Source of the DNA: RYN-124 sp033851845
GTDB lineage: Bacteria; Actinomycetota; Actinomycetes; Mycobacteriales; SCTD01
DNA length: 35,553 bases
Direction: 5' to 3'
Assembly: GCA_033851845.1 (NCBI GenBank)
Contig: JAWWOH010000059.1
Span: forward strand, 1 to 35,553
Positions 6,787 to 15,691 of this stretch are shown in pieces; within the stretch, counting starts at the first letter, position 1, and each line of letters opens with the position of its first letter. Below the pieces are notes generated by a model that was given only the letters and a program-made list of their open reading frames with translations, was not told where the DNA came from and did no database searches. Made by a program: the position numbers and the translations under genes.

Positions 6787-8889
6787 TCAGGCCGGAACGG
6801 TCACCTCGCCGCTGCGCTCCAGCTTGTGCCACGGCAGGTGCGTGCCGGACAGCGCGCTGACCACCGACTGGATGACGACCAGGTACATGAGCTGCCGGTA
6901 GAAGAACTGCTGCAGCGGCAGGCTCCACAGCGGCCACCGGCTCTCGTTGTCGAGATGCAGGGCGTAACCCGCCGCGACGAGCTGCAGCACCAGGTAGGCG
7001 AGCCAGACCAGCAGGACCTTGCGGCCCGAGCCGGTCAGCAGGCCGTGCAGGGCGAAGACGTCGATGACCGGTGCGAGGACGGGCAGCAGCACCTGCGCGA
7101 AGAACATGTACGGCAGCCCGAACCAGCCCAGCCGTCGACCGAGTCCGCGGTCGCGCACCGCGCCGCGGTGCTTCCAGATGCACTGCAGCGTGCCGTAGCC
7201 CCAGCGCCACCGCTGCCGCCACAGGTCTGTGACGTTGCTCGGCGCCTCGGTCCACGCGCGGGCGCGCTCCTCGTGCACGACCTCGTAGTCGGCGCGCAGG
7301 ATCGCCATCGTGAGGTCGGTGTCCTCTGCGAGGGTGTCCGTGCTCAGCCCGCCGGCGGCGAGCACAGCCTCTCGCCGGAACGCACCGGCTGCGCCTGGCA
7401 CCGTCGTGATGCAGCGGAGCAGGTCGAGCAGGCGTCGGTCGAGGTTGAACCCGGCGACGTACTCGAGGTGCTGCCAGCGGCCGAGCAGACCGCGCCGGTT
7501 GCCGACCTTCGTGTTGCCGCTGACCGCACCGACGCGGGGATCACGCAGCGGCTGCACCAGTCGGCGGATGGTGTGCGGCTCGAAGACCGTGTCGCCGTCG
7601 AGCATGACGAGCACGTCATGACTTGCCTCGCGGGTGCCGGTGCGCAACGCGGCCGCCTTGCCGCCGTTGACCTGCCGGATCACTCGGACGCCCGGCAGGC
7701 CCATCGCCTCGACGATGTCGGCGGTGCCGTCGGTCGAGCCGTCGTCGATGACGAGCACCTCGAGCCCCGGATAGTGGCTCGCCACGAGCGAACGCACCGA
7801 CTGCTCGATGCCGACCGCTTCGTTGTACGCCGGAACCAGCACGCTCACCTCCGGCAGGAACTCCTCTCCCGCCAGCCGCTCCGTGGAGACGCGCACGTGC
7901 CGCCGGGCGACCGCCATGACGAGCAACGTGCGCAGGACGGCGATGACGCCGAAGGGCAGCACCAGCCAGCCGACGACCCGCACGAAGCCGTCCGAGAGCC
8001 GCACCGCCATGAGCAGGCCCGCGCCCTGCCAGCGCCGGATCCCGCCGACCCGCTGGTCGCCCGCGGTCGGGGCCAGCCCGAGCCCGGCGGAGACCGTCGT
8101 GAAGCGGAAACCGGCGTCGCGGTACGTGCGGATGATGCCGGGCAGCGCGGCGACGGTCTGGGCGCGGTTGCCACCGCCGTCGTGCATCAGGACGACGGCA
8201 CCGCGGTCGTCCACGGGCGCCGCGGCGGCTTCGATCCGGGCCACGCCAGGGCGGCGCCAGTCCTCGGCGTCACGATCGGCGAGCACCACCACGTAGCCCG
8301 CTGCGGTCTCGGCCCGCAGCGCGCGCACGTCGGCGGCGCGCAGGGCGTCGGGCGACGAGGAGTACGGCGGGCGCAGCAGTGCGCTGGTGACGTGACCGCT
8401 CCCGGACAGGCCGAGCTGCGCGAGCGACAGCTCGAGGTTGCGGCGCCAACCCGGGATGTCACTGAGGTTCGCGTGTGACCAGGTGTGGTTACCGACTTCG
8501 TGCCCGCCGGCCAGCTCGGCTCGGACCAGCCCCGGCGAGCGGGCAGCCCGCGTGCCGACGACGAAGAACGTCGCGGGCACATGCTCCGCCGCGAGCACGT
8601 CGAGCAGCCGGCGTGTCCAGACCGGGTCCGGGCCGTCGTCGAAGGTCAGCGCCACGGTCCTGTCGGGCAACCCGCGCGACGTCAGGTTGCGCCCGTCGCG
8701 ATAGACGACCGCACCGTCCCCTGCGACCACCGCTCCCGTCGGACCTGGCGCGCGGGTGCCGGCCCGTCCGACTCCGGCGCCGAGGCTCTGCAGCAGGAGG
8801 GCGACGAGCACCGCCAGCAGGATCAACGCGAGCAGTCCCCAGTGCGCCCGCGGCTGGCGATGTCGGGCGTCACTCGGCGTACCGCTCAT
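6787..8889 (-). CDS. Polysaccharide deacetylase-GT2 glycosyltransferase fusion
   Basis: Membrane protein of 700 residues combining two enzymes of extracellular polysaccharide synthesis. Residues 17-37 form a transmembrane segment. Residues about 75-270 are a NodB-type deacetylase facing outside: TFDDGPDP (82-89), the zinc pair H135/H139, RPPY (173-176) and H236-D237. After a second membrane region (about 303-328) comes a GT2 domain facing the cytoplasm: IDDGS (381-385), DGD (431-433), EDTD (522-525) and QRWRW (559-563), the processive-synthase signature. Several C-terminal membrane spans follow (about 588-612, 625-643, 663-681). This suggests a PNAG- or chitin-like synthase with built-in deacetylation; the actual polymer is unknown. 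ATG 8889 overlaps the stop of the upstream gene (ATGA). Confidence 0.93.
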   Translation of the reverse strand: MSGTPSDARHRQPRAHWGLLALILLAVLVALLLQSLGAGVGRAGTRAPGPTGAVVAGDGAVVYRDGRNLTSRGLPDRTVALTFDDGPDPVWTRRLLDVLAAEHVPATFFVVGTRAARSPGLVRAELAGGHEVGNHTWSHANLSDIPGWRRNLELSLAQLGLSGSGHVTSALLRPPYSSSPDALRAADVRALRAETAAGYVVVLADRDAEDWRRPGVARIEAAAAPVDDRGAVVLMHDGGGNRAQTVAALPGIIRTYRDAGFRFTTVSAGLGLAPTAGDQRVGGIRRWQGAGLLMAVRLSDGFVRVVGWLVLPFGVIAVLRTLLVMAVARRHVRVSTERLAGEEFLPEVSVLVPAYNEAVGIEQSVRSLVASHYPGLEVLVIDDGSTDGTADIVEAMGLPGVRVIRQVNGGKAAALRTGTREASHDVLVMLDGDTVFEPHTIRRLVQPLRDPRVGAVSGNTKVGNRRGLLGRWQHLEYVAGFNLDRRLLDLLRCITTVPGAAGAFRREAVLAAGGLSTDTLAEDTDLTMAILRADYEVVHEERARAWTEAPSNVTDLWRQRWRWGYGTLQCIWKHRGAVRDRGLGRRLGWFGLPYMFFAQVLLPVLAPVIDVFALHGLLTGSGRKVLLVWLAYLVLQLVAAGYALHLDNESRWPLWSLPLQQFFYRQLMYLVVIQSVVSALSGTHLPWHKLERSGEVTVPA

Positions 8890-9488
8890 GGCGACGGGCT
8901 CGGCGCAGCGGTGCCACCCCGGGCATGGGAGCTGTGCGGGCTGGGATGGCCGCTGGCCTGTCCCGGTGGGGTCTGGCTGGCCCGCGGTCGCGGACTCGCC
9001 GACCTCGCGGTCGGGGGCGGCGTCGACGCCGCTGTCGGCGACGGCGGTCGCGGCGCGGCGCTGGTGGGTGCCGGCACCGCCGCCGGGCCGGACGTCGGGC
9101 GCGCAGGCGCCCCGCTGCGCGCCGTCGAAGGCACCGGGCTCGGGTGATCCGAGGCCTTGGGTCGGGGCGACAGCACGGCGGACGGCTTCGCGTGCCCACC
9201 GGTCGCCGTCCGCAGCCCCGGTGCCCCCGAGCCGGGCAGCACGGGTCCGAGCCCGGGAACGGCCAGCCGCGACAGGGACGGCGGCCCTACCAGGGCCAGG
9301 AAGACCACGGCGATGTACGCCGCAACGACGACGCCGAGCACCCAGCAGACCCGGCGGATCCAGCGACCGCGCCGGCCGGTGGCGTCGACGAACACCGGTC
9401 GCGTCGCGACCGACGGGCCGTCCTGCTGCACCCCCGCGCCCTTCCTGCTGCCTGTGTTCGTCGTCCCCGGGATCTGTCGGTCGAGCAC
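8886..9488 (-). CDS. Pro/Ser/Ala-rich single-span membrane protein
   Basis: Unrecognised protein of up to 200 residues. A basic stretch (RRGRWIRR, about 39-46) precedes one hydrophobic segment (about 47-67). A long tail rich in Pro, Ser, Ala and Thr follows, predicted disordered and outside the membrane. No enzyme motif is seen. It is translationally coupled to the deacetylase-glycosyltransferase by an ATGA overlap, so a role as accessory or wall-spanning partner of that synthase is a reasonable guess. The start is uncertain: GTG 9488 has no ribosome site, whereas the in-frame GTG at 9431 has AGGAAGG 7 bases upstream and would give 181 residues, still including the membrane span. Confidence 0.7.
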   Translation of the reverse strand: MLDRQIPGTTNTGSRKGAGVQQDGPSVATRPVFVDATGRRGRWIRRVCWVLGVVVAAYIAVVFLALVGPPSLSRLAVPGLGPVLPGSGAPGLRTATGGHAKPSAVLSPRPKASDHPSPVPSTARSGAPARPTSGPAAVPAPTSAAPRPPSPTAASTPPPTARSASPRPRASQTPPGQASGHPSPHSSHARGGTAAPSPSP

Positions 9489-9525
9489 GGGGCGGCGTTA
9501 CGCCGGACCGCGGGCGGCAGCGCGG

Positions 9526-10581
9526 TCAGGCGATCTTCGCGGCGTTCGCCTCCCCGCCCGGCGTGAGCGGGTTGTCCGGCGTGACCGGGAAGTGACAGGC
9601 GCTGCGGTGGCCGATCTCGCTGCCGCTCACCTGCGACAGCGGCGGCTCCAGCTCGGCGCAGATCGACTTCGCCCGCGGGCATCGGGTGCGGAACGGGCAG
9701 CCGGACGGTGGGTTGGCCGGGCTCGGCACGTCGCCGGTCAACCGGAGCCGAGGACGGGCGTCCCCGGCCACGCTGTGATCGACCTCCGGCACCGCGGACA
9801 GCAACGCGTGCGTGTAGGGGTTGCGCGGCGAGCTGTAGAGCGTCTTGCGGTCGGCGATCTCCATGATCTTCCCGAGGTACATCACGGCGACGCGGTCGGA
9901 CATGTGCCGCACGATGGCCAGGTCGTGCGCGATGAAGATGAAAGCCAGGTTGAGGTCCTTCTGCAGCTGCTGCAACAGGTTGACGACCTGGGCCTGGATG
10001 GACACGTCGAGCGCCGAGACGGGCTCATCCGCGACGATGAGCTTCGGCTTCAGCGCGAGCGCGCGGGCGATGCCGATGCGCTGGCGCTGCCCGCCGGAGA
10101 ACTCGTGCGGGTAGCGGTTGTAGTGCTCCGGGTTGAGACCGACCGTCTCGAGCAGCTCCTGCACCCGGCGCTTGCGGCCCCCCGGCGGATCGATGCCCTG
10201 GACCTCCATGAACGACGACACGATCGACCCGACGGTGTGCCGGGGGTTCAGCGACGAGTAGGGGTCCTGGAAGATCATCTGGATCTCGCCCCGAATCGGG
10301 CGCAGCTCCTTGACCGACAGGTGTGCGATGTCGCGACCCTCGTAGAAGATCGCGCCCTTCGTGGGCTCGAGCAGCCGGGCGACCAGCCGACCGGTGGTGG
10401 TCTTGCCGCAGCCCGATTCGCCGACCAGCCCGAGGGTCTCGCCGGCGGACACCGAGAAGTCGAGGCCGTCGACGGCACGGACGGCGCCGACCTGCCGCTG
10501 CAGGACCAGTCCGCTTCGGATGGGGAAGTGCTTGGTGAGCCCCTCGACGTGCAGGAGCGGTTCGGTGAGCTGCGCGCTCAT
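9526..10581 (-). CDS. Peptide ABC transporter ATP-binding protein, DppF/OppF type
   Basis: Second ATPase of an oligo/dipeptide importer, 351 residues. Walker A GESGCGKTT lies at residues 54-62, the ABC signature is SGGQRQRIGIARAL, and Walker B is LIVADEP followed by SALDVS. The H-loop is HDLAIV. The C-terminal oligopeptide-type extension has the Cys-rich SGCPFRTRCPRAKSIC segment, typical of DppD/DppF-type ATPases. It is last in the five-gene transporter operon and overlaps the preceding ATPase gene (ATGA). Substrate specificity is set by the binding protein and cannot be read here. Confidence 0.94.
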   Translation of the reverse strand: MSAQLTEPLLHVEGLTKHFPIRSGLVLQRQVGAVRAVDGLDFSVSAGETLGLVGESGCGKTTTGRLVARLLEPTKGAIFYEGRDIAHLSVKELRPIRGEIQMIFQDPYSSLNPRHTVGSIVSSFMEVQGIDPPGGRKRRVQELLETVGLNPEHYNRYPHEFSGGQRQRIGIARALALKPKLIVADEPVSALDVSIQAQVVNLLQQLQKDLNLAFIFIAHDLAIVRHMSDRVAVMYLGKIMEIADRKTLYSSPRNPYTHALLSAVPEVDHSVAGDARPRLRLTGDVPSPANPPSGCPFRTRCPRAKSICAELEPPLSQVSGSEIGHRSACHFPVTPDNPLTPGGEANAAKIA

Positions 10582-11624
10582 GTGCGCGATCCCTCCCAGA
10601 GCGGCAGCAGGTCCTCGTCGACGATCCGGTTGCGGGTCTCCTCATCGAGGTGGCAGGCCAGCTCGCCATGAGGTACGCCGGAGGGGCGCAGCAGCGGACG
10701 CTCAGTACGGCAACGGTCCCCGACGACGCGCCAGGCATGGTCGCATCGCGGCTGGAACGGACACCCGGGCGGCAGGTCGATCAGGCTCGGCGGGGCGCCG
10801 CGCACCGGCACGAGCGGCACGTCGACGTCGCTGTTGAGGCGCGGGATCGACGACAGCAGCCCCCACGTGTACGGCATCTGCGGCCGCGACAGGAGCGCCC
10901 GGACATCACCCTTCTCGACGCAGCGACCGGCGTACATGACCAGGACGTCGTCGGCGACCTGGGAGATGACGCCGAGGTCGTGCGTCACCAGGATGATCGC
11001 GCTGTTGAACTCGCGCTGCAGGTCGGCGAGCAGGTCGAGGATCTGCGCCTGAACCGTCACGTCGAGCGCGGTCGTCGGCTCGTCCGCGATGAGCAGGGCG
11101 GGGTTGTTGGCCAAGGACATGGCGATCATCGCGCGCTGGCGCATGCCGCCGGAGAACTCGTGCGGGTAGTTGTCGACGCGGCGCTCGGGCTGCGGGATGC
11201 CGACCCGGCCGAGCAGGTCGACGGCCCGCTTCTTCGCGGCGGCCTTCGTGCCGCCGGCATGCCGGCGATAGCCCTCCGCGATCTGGTTGCCGATCGTGTA
11301 GAAGGGACTGAGTGCCGTCAGCGGGTCCTGGAAGATCATCGCGATCTTCTCGCCGCGCAGCTCGTTGAGCTCACCCTCGCTCAGGGTGAGCAGGTCGGTG
11401 CCCTCGAGCCAGATCGAGCCCGAGATCTGGGTGCGCTTGCGGTCGTGCAGGCCGAGCATCGACAGGCCGGTGACCGTCTTGCCGGAGCCCGACTCGCCGA
11501 CGATGCCGAGCGTCTGGCCGCGCTGCAACGTGAAGGACAACCCATCGACGGCGCGTACGACGCCGTCGTCGGTCGGGAACCGCACGTTGAGATCGCGGAC
11601 GTCGAGAAACGGCGCTTCGGTCAC
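10578..11624 (-). CDS. Peptide ABC transporter ATP-binding protein, DppD/OppD type
   Basis: First ATPase of the importer, 348 residues, pairing with the DppF-type subunit. It has Walker A GESGSGKT, signature SGGMRQRAMIAMSL, Walker B LLIADEP with TALDVTVQ, and H-loop THDLGV. The C-terminal extension contains PPGCPFQPRCDHAW, the conserved oligopeptide-ATPase Cys motif. GTG at 11624 is chosen because it overlaps the permease stop (GTGA) and places the usual N-terminal strand right after it. The same frame stays open far upstream, but that part only shadows the permease gene and is not coding. Confidence 0.94.
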   Translation of the reverse strand: MTEAPFLDVRDLNVRFPTDDGVVRAVDGLSFTLQRGQTLGIVGESGSGKTVTGLSMLGLHDRKRTQISGSIWLEGTDLLTLSEGELNELRGEKIAMIFQDPLTALSPFYTIGNQIAEGYRRHAGGTKAAAKKRAVDLLGRVGIPQPERRVDNYPHEFSGGMRQRAMIAMSLANNPALLIADEPTTALDVTVQAQILDLLADLQREFNSAIILVTHDLGVISQVADDVLVMYAGRCVEKGDVRALLSRPQMPYTWGLLSSIPRLNSDVDVPLVPVRGAPPSLIDLPPGCPFQPRCDHAWRVVGDRCRTERPLLRPSGVPHGELACHLDEETRNRIVDEDLLPLWEGSRT

Positions 11625-12610
11625 GAGATGCGAACCCGCGGGTCGATCAGGGCGTACGCGATGTCCACGATCAGGTTGGCGATGACGATCACGACGGCCG
11701 CGAGCAGGACGGTTGCCATGATCATCGGCAGGTCGGAGGCAAATACCGACGTGATGGCGAGCCGGCCGACGCCCTGGATCGAGAAGACGCTCTCGGTGAT
11801 GATCGCGCCGCCGAGCAGCCCGGCGAGGTCGAGTCCGAACACCGTGACCACCGGGCTGATCGCGGCGCGGCCGGCGTGCTTGAGGTAGATGGAGCGAGCC
11901 GACAGCCCGCGGGCCCGGCCGGTGCGCACGAAGTCCTCCTGCAGCGCCTCGACCATCGACGCCCGGGACAGCCGGGCATAGAGAGCGGCGCTGACGAACG
12001 CCAGCACCAGCCAGGGCAGCAGCAGCCCGGACGCCCACTTCACGGGGTCCTGGGTGAGCGGCGTGTAGCCGGGTTGCGGCAGCCATCGCAGCTTGTCGAC
12101 GAAGAACGCCCGGGCCACGACGCCGATGAAGTAGATCTGCAGCGAGGCGCCGGTCAGCGACAAGCCGATGGCGATCTTGTCGAACGCCTTGCCGCGATTG
12201 ACGGCGGAGATGAGCCCGAGTGTCACGCCGCCGACGAGGAACAGCAGCGCCGCGCCGATCGCGAGCGACGCCGTGGCCGGGAAGCGGTCGAGGAAGGTCT
12301 GCCAGACCGGCTGGTGGTTGACGAAGGAGTAGCCGAAGCAGGGTGCGGGGCAGTGCTGCTTGTCGCCGTGCTCGGTGAAGTCGCGGCCGACGACGATGCC
12401 CTTCATGTAGTCGCCGTACTGGACGATCACCGGCCGGTCCAGGCCGAGGTTGTGGTGGATCTCCGCCAGCGTGCTGGGCGCGCAGATCTTTCCGCACGAA
12501 AGCCGGCCAGGGTCGCTGGGAATGGCGAAGAACAGGAAGAAGGTCACGGCGCTGACGACCGCGAGGATGAGCACGGACGTGATGAGCCGGCGGATCACGA
12601 ACCGCAGCAA
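11621..12610 (-). CDS. Peptide ABC transporter permease, DppB type
   Basis: Inner-membrane permease of the importer, 329 residues with about six membrane spans. The N-terminal span (residues 7-30) is followed by a long outside loop and then the ABC permease core. The core carries an EAA-type loop: RASMVEALQEDFVRTGRARGLS followed by HAGRAAISPVVTVFG. The outside loop contains two CxxxC pairs, C39/C43 and C87/C91, which could form disulphides. The start is TTG 12610, supported by GGAGGAGGAGG just upstream. It follows the binding-protein gene after a 101-base gap holding a strong hairpin, and overlaps the DppD-type gene. Confidence 0.93.
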   Translation of the reverse strand: MLRFVIRRLITSVLILAVVSAVTFFLFFAIPSDPGRLSCGKICAPSTLAEIHHNLGLDRPVIVQYGDYMKGIVVGRDFTEHGDKQHCPAPCFGYSFVNHQPVWQTFLDRFPATASLAIGAALLFLVGGVTLGLISAVNRGKAFDKIAIGLSLTGASLQIYFIGVVARAFFVDKLRWLPQPGYTPLTQDPVKWASGLLLPWLVLAFVSAALYARLSRASMVEALQEDFVRTGRARGLSARSIYLKHAGRAAISPVVTVFGLDLAGLLGGAIITESVFSIQGVGRLAITSVFASDLPMIMATVLLAAVVIVIANLIVDIAYALIDPRVRIS

Positions 12611-12655
12611 CGCCCTCCTCCTCCCTGAATCTCAGCGCCATGTGACAGGAGTCGA

Positions 12656-12703
12656 CCACGGCCGGCCGGCGTCCTTCTGGCAGAAGGGGCAGGCCGGCCG
12701 TGG
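12656..12703 (-). terminator. Long GC-rich hairpin after binding-protein gene
   Basis: A 12-base perfect inverted repeat, CCACGGCCGGCC at 12656-12667 and its complement at 12692-12703, encloses a smaller inverted repeat (CCTTC/GAAGG, 12673-12687). It starts 9 bases after the binding-protein stop and lies before the DppB gene. No T-run follows. It could be a partial terminator or a 3' stabilising structure, giving more binding protein than membrane parts, as in many importer operons. Confidence 0.65.
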
Positions 12704-12711
12704 CCGGAGCA

Positions 12712-14487
12712 CTACTTCTTCAGGTAGAGCCCGTTGAGCGAGGGCGCTCCGTAGATCTTGCTGAGGTAGGCGCCGCCGATCTTCGGGCCGATGACCTGCG
12801 TCGTCCGGTTGTAGTAGCGCGGGATGTAGGGCACCTTCTCCATGATCTTCTTGTCGAGCGCCGCCCAGTCCTTGCCGGCCTGGACGAGATCGGTCTCGAG
12901 CATGATCCGGTCCATCTCGGCATTGACCTCGGGATCGTTGAAGTGCTCGTAGTTCGGCGACCCGTCGGCGATCTTCCGGCCGTCCAGCGTCGGCGGGATG
13001 ACCGTCGAGGCGCTCGGCCAGTCAGCGCCCCAGCCGCCGCCGTACATGTCGAACTGGTTGTTGACCTTGCCGATGACGTCGTAGAACGTCTTGCGGTCGA
13101 TCGGCTTCGCGATCAGCTTGAAACCGGCCTTCTCGTACGCCGCCTTGACCGCGACTGCCGCCTGCTGGCCGGTCGGGGTGTTGGAGTAGCCGTAGACGAT
13201 CGGCATGCCGACCTTGCCCTTGGCCGTCAGGATGGCCTTGGCCTTGTCCGGCTGGCCCTGCGGGAACTTCAGCTGGTCGTAGAGGTCGTAGGACTGGTAT
13301 CCCGGCAGCGTCGGTGACAGCACCGTGCTGGCGAAGTCGCCGTAGCTCGCACCACCGAGGATCTGCCGGGTCTGGAACAGCGGGTAGGCGTAGAGCAGCG
13401 CCTTGCGGATCTCGACGTCCTTGATCCGGGTGTTGTTGATGTTGGTCACCAGCACGAAGGAGTTCAGGTCCGTCAGGGTGCGGGCCTTGATCTCCGGCGT
13501 GGTGTCGACCTGCTTGAGGACCTCCGGGACGACCGTGTCGATGATCGACAGCGCCGCCGCGTCGTTGCCGTTGGCCGCGATGAGCCGCTTGTTGATGCCG
13601 AGCGCGTCGGTGCCGAACTCGAACACGTAGCTGTCCGCGTACTGGTGCCGGGCCGGGTCGGTGTTGGGGTCCCACTGCGTGTTCTTGACCAGCGTCAGGC
13701 TCTTGTCGACGTGGTGCTCGGAGATCTTGTACGGACCCGTCGCCTGCGGGTTGAGGTCGTACTTCTCCTTGGTGTCCTTCGCCTTCTGCACCGGCGACGT
13801 GGTAGTCAGCGCGGATGCGAACGGCATGTCCGGCCGGGGCTGGTCGAAGAAGAAGGTGATGGTCTTCGCCGCGTCGTCCGCCTTGATGACCGTGTCGGGG
13901 AGCTCCTTGCCCTTGTAGGGGCCCTCGTAGAACTTGCGGAAGTCCCCCTTCTTGCCGGCGAGCCACTCGTAGAGGTACGTCGGACCTTCCGTGTACGCGG
14001 CGTCGAAGCCGCGCTCGACGGCGTACTTGATGTCGGACGGCTTGATCGGGTTGCCGTCGTCGTACTTGACTCCGTCCCGCAGCGTGAAGGTCCAGGTCTT
14101 GCCGCCGTCCTTCGTCACACCCGTGTTGGTGGCGAGGTCGCCGACGAGGGTGATCTTGCCGTCCTTCTGGATGTAGGCGTTGAGCTGGCGTTCGACCACC
14201 TCGGCCAGCACCTGGTTGTTGTTGACGTAGATGCGCGCGGGGTCGAGGTGCGAGAAGTCGGAGTCCTCCAGGTCATGGATGACCCCGCCGGTCGTGTGGC
14301 CGGGCACGTCATACGCCGGGCCTTTGGCGTTGTTGTCGATCGAGAACGTCTGAGCCGCCGCCTTGCTGCCGCCGTTGCCGCTGCCGTTGCTCTTGGTCCC
14401 GCCGGTGCTGCTTCCGCCGCACGCTGTCGCCCCCAGAGCGAGAATCCCGCTCAGGGCGACCAGGCGCACTCCCGTGCTCCGCCTCAT
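12712..14487 (-). CDS. Peptide ABC transporter substrate-binding lipoprotein
   Basis: Extracellular solute-binding protein family 5 (DppA/OppA type), 591 residues. The N-terminus MRRSTGVRLV is followed by a hydrophobic stretch and lipobox LGATAC, so Cys23 should be lipid-modified. A Gly/Ser-rich linker follows. Family features include DSDFSHLDPARIY near the start, a DGKTWTFTLRDGVKYDDG-like segment (the SBP5 signature region) and PSDIKYAVERGFD. The later GWGADWPSASTVI segment is also typical. ATG 14487 has an AAAGG about 8 bases upstream. It sits between the two permease genes, an unusual order for this operon type. Substrate is unknown, most likely peptides. Confidence 0.94.
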   Translation of the reverse strand: MRRSTGVRLVALSGILALGATACGGSSTGGTKSNGSGNGGSKAAAQTFSIDNNAKGPAYDVPGHTTGGVIHDLEDSDFSHLDPARIYVNNNQVLAEVVERQLNAYIQKDGKITLVGDLATNTGVTKDGGKTWTFTLRDGVKYDDGNPIKPSDIKYAVERGFDAAYTEGPTYLYEWLAGKKGDFRKFYEGPYKGKELPDTVIKADDAAKTITFFFDQPRPDMPFASALTTTSPVQKAKDTKEKYDLNPQATGPYKISEHHVDKSLTLVKNTQWDPNTDPARHQYADSYVFEFGTDALGINKRLIAANGNDAAALSIIDTVVPEVLKQVDTTPEIKARTLTDLNSFVLVTNINNTRIKDVEIRKALLYAYPLFQTRQILGGASYGDFASTVLSPTLPGYQSYDLYDQLKFPQGQPDKAKAILTAKGKVGMPIVYGYSNTPTGQQAAVAVKAAYEKAGFKLIAKPIDRKTFYDVIGKVNNQFDMYGGGWGADWPSASTVIPPTLDGRKIADGSPNYEHFNDPEVNAEMDRIMLETDLVQAGKDWAALDKKIMEKVPYIPRYYNRTTQVIGPKIGGAYLSKIYGAPSLNGLYLKK

Positions 14488-14550
14488 GTACTGACCTTTC
14501 GTGTTGTGGAGCTCACCGGCACAGGGTGCGCGCGGTGTTGTTGCCGTTCA

Positions 14551-15612
14551 TCAGGTGCTCTTGGGATCGAGCGCGTCCCGCACCGAGTCGCCGAGCAGGT
14601 TGAAGCACAGGACGAGCAGGAACAGCGCCATGCCGGGGAAGAACATGTAGGACAGGTCGTCGGTGTAGACCTGCGCGCCGCGGTTGATCATCCGGCCCCA
14701 GTCGGGGATCGGCTCGACGATGCCGACGCCGAGGAAGGACAGCGCCGCCTCGGTCGTGATGAGCGTGGGCAGCGTCAACGAGAAGGTCACCAGGATCGGT
14801 GACCACAGGTTGGGCAGCAGCTCATGGCGGACGATGCGCCAGGAGCTGGCGCCGGACATCCTGGCCGCGTCGACGAACTCGCGTTCGCGCAGCGACAGGA
14901 CCTGGCCGCGGATGAGCCGGGCTTGGTAGACCCAGCCGAGCACGGACAGGATGAAGATGATCGAGCCGAACCGCACCCAGGACGGCGTGTCCTGGTCAGG
15001 TGCCACGAACAGCGACTCGACGACCGGGCTGAACGCGATGATGAACAGCAGGTACGGGAACGCGTAGACGATGTCCATGATCCGGCCGCCGACCGCGTCG
15101 ACCCAGCCACCGAGGTAGGCCGTGATGATCCCGTACATCACCCCGAACACAGTGGTGAAGAGCGCCGCGGTGCCCGCGATGAAGAGCGAGGTGCGCGCGC
15201 CGTAGACCAGCTGTGTGAACACGTCACGACCGAGGCCGGGCTCGAGGCCCAGCCAGAAGTAGCGGTTGATGCCGCCGTGTGGGCCGGCCGGGAAGCCGTA
15301 GTCGTCGAGCAGCCCAGGCGTGTCCTGGCCGTAGGTGACGTAGGGGTTCTTGCCGTAGACCTTGGCGATGAGCGGCGCCAGGATCGCGACGAGGATGAAG
15401 AACAGCACGACGTACGCCGACACCACGCCGACCCGGTCGCGACGGAACCGAAGCCAGGAGATCTGCCAGGGCGACCGACCGAGCGTGATCTCCCCAGCGA
15501 GGGGCGCGCTCGTGTCGGGACCTCCCGACGTCAGTAGCTGACTGATGGCAGCTCCCCTTCCAGGCCCTCTCCGCCGGCCCTGCCTCCCGGGACGACCGGG
15601 GGAACGGTACAT
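14551..15612 (-). CDS. Peptide ABC transporter permease, DppC type
   Basis: Second membrane permease of the importer and first gene of its operon, up to 353 residues. An N-terminal span (about 62-85) is followed by an outside loop with YFWLGLEPGLGRDVFTQLVYG and then five further spans. The EAA loop REREFVDAARMSGASSWRIVRHELLPN is intact. The start is a problem. The only upstream ATG (15612) has no ribosome site and adds an Arg/Gly-rich stretch. A strong GGAAGGGGAG (15552-15561) lies 5 bases before an in-frame ATC at 15546, which would give 331 residues starting (M)SQLLTSGG. No ATG, GTG or TTG lies at that spacing. I list the longer form. Function assignment does not depend on this. Confidence 0.93.
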   Translation of the reverse strand: MYRSPGRPGRQGRRRGPGRGAAISQLLTSGGPDTSAPLAGEITLGRSPWQISWLRFRRDRVGVVSAYVVLFFILVAILAPLIAKVYGKNPYVTYGQDTPGLLDDYGFPAGPHGGINRYFWLGLEPGLGRDVFTQLVYGARTSLFIAGTAALFTTVFGVMYGIITAYLGGWVDAVGGRIMDIVYAFPYLLFIIAFSPVVESLFVAPDQDTPSWVRFGSIIFILSVLGWVYQARLIRGQVLSLREREFVDAARMSGASSWRIVRHELLPNLWSPILVTFSLTLPTLITTEAALSFLGVGIVEPIPDWGRMINRGAQVYTDDLSYMFFPGMALFLLVLCFNLLGDSVRDALDPKST

Positions 15613-15679
15613 AACAACAGCCCGCTTGCGCGGCTTTGGATTGTCACAGGCAGATAAAGGCTTGACAGCGGCCCGGAAC

Positions 15680-15685
15680 TAGCCT
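15680..15685 (+). promoter_or_regulatory. Leaderless-type -10 box of yaaA
   Basis: TAGCCT ends 6 bases before the GTG start of yaaA, and no Shine-Dalgarno is present. This is the arrangement of leaderless actinobacterial genes, where transcription starts at the start codon. A TTGACA occurs at 15662-15667 but is only 12 bases upstream, too close to be its -35. Confidence 0.4.
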
Positions 15686-15691
15686 GTCCCG

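Noticed and set aside
4938..6860. Long plus-strand open frame opposite proS
   Set aside because: Fully antisense to proS; composition is typical of the shadow frame (many Asp, Val, Arg, His repeats).
6700..8478. Long plus-strand open frame opposite the deacetylase-GT2 gene
   Set aside because: Antisense shadow; no domain seen, no ribosome site.
11625..12659. N-terminal extension of the DppD-type ATPase
   Set aside because: Open frame, but it lies within the DppB-type permease gene, which has clear permease sequence in its own frame.
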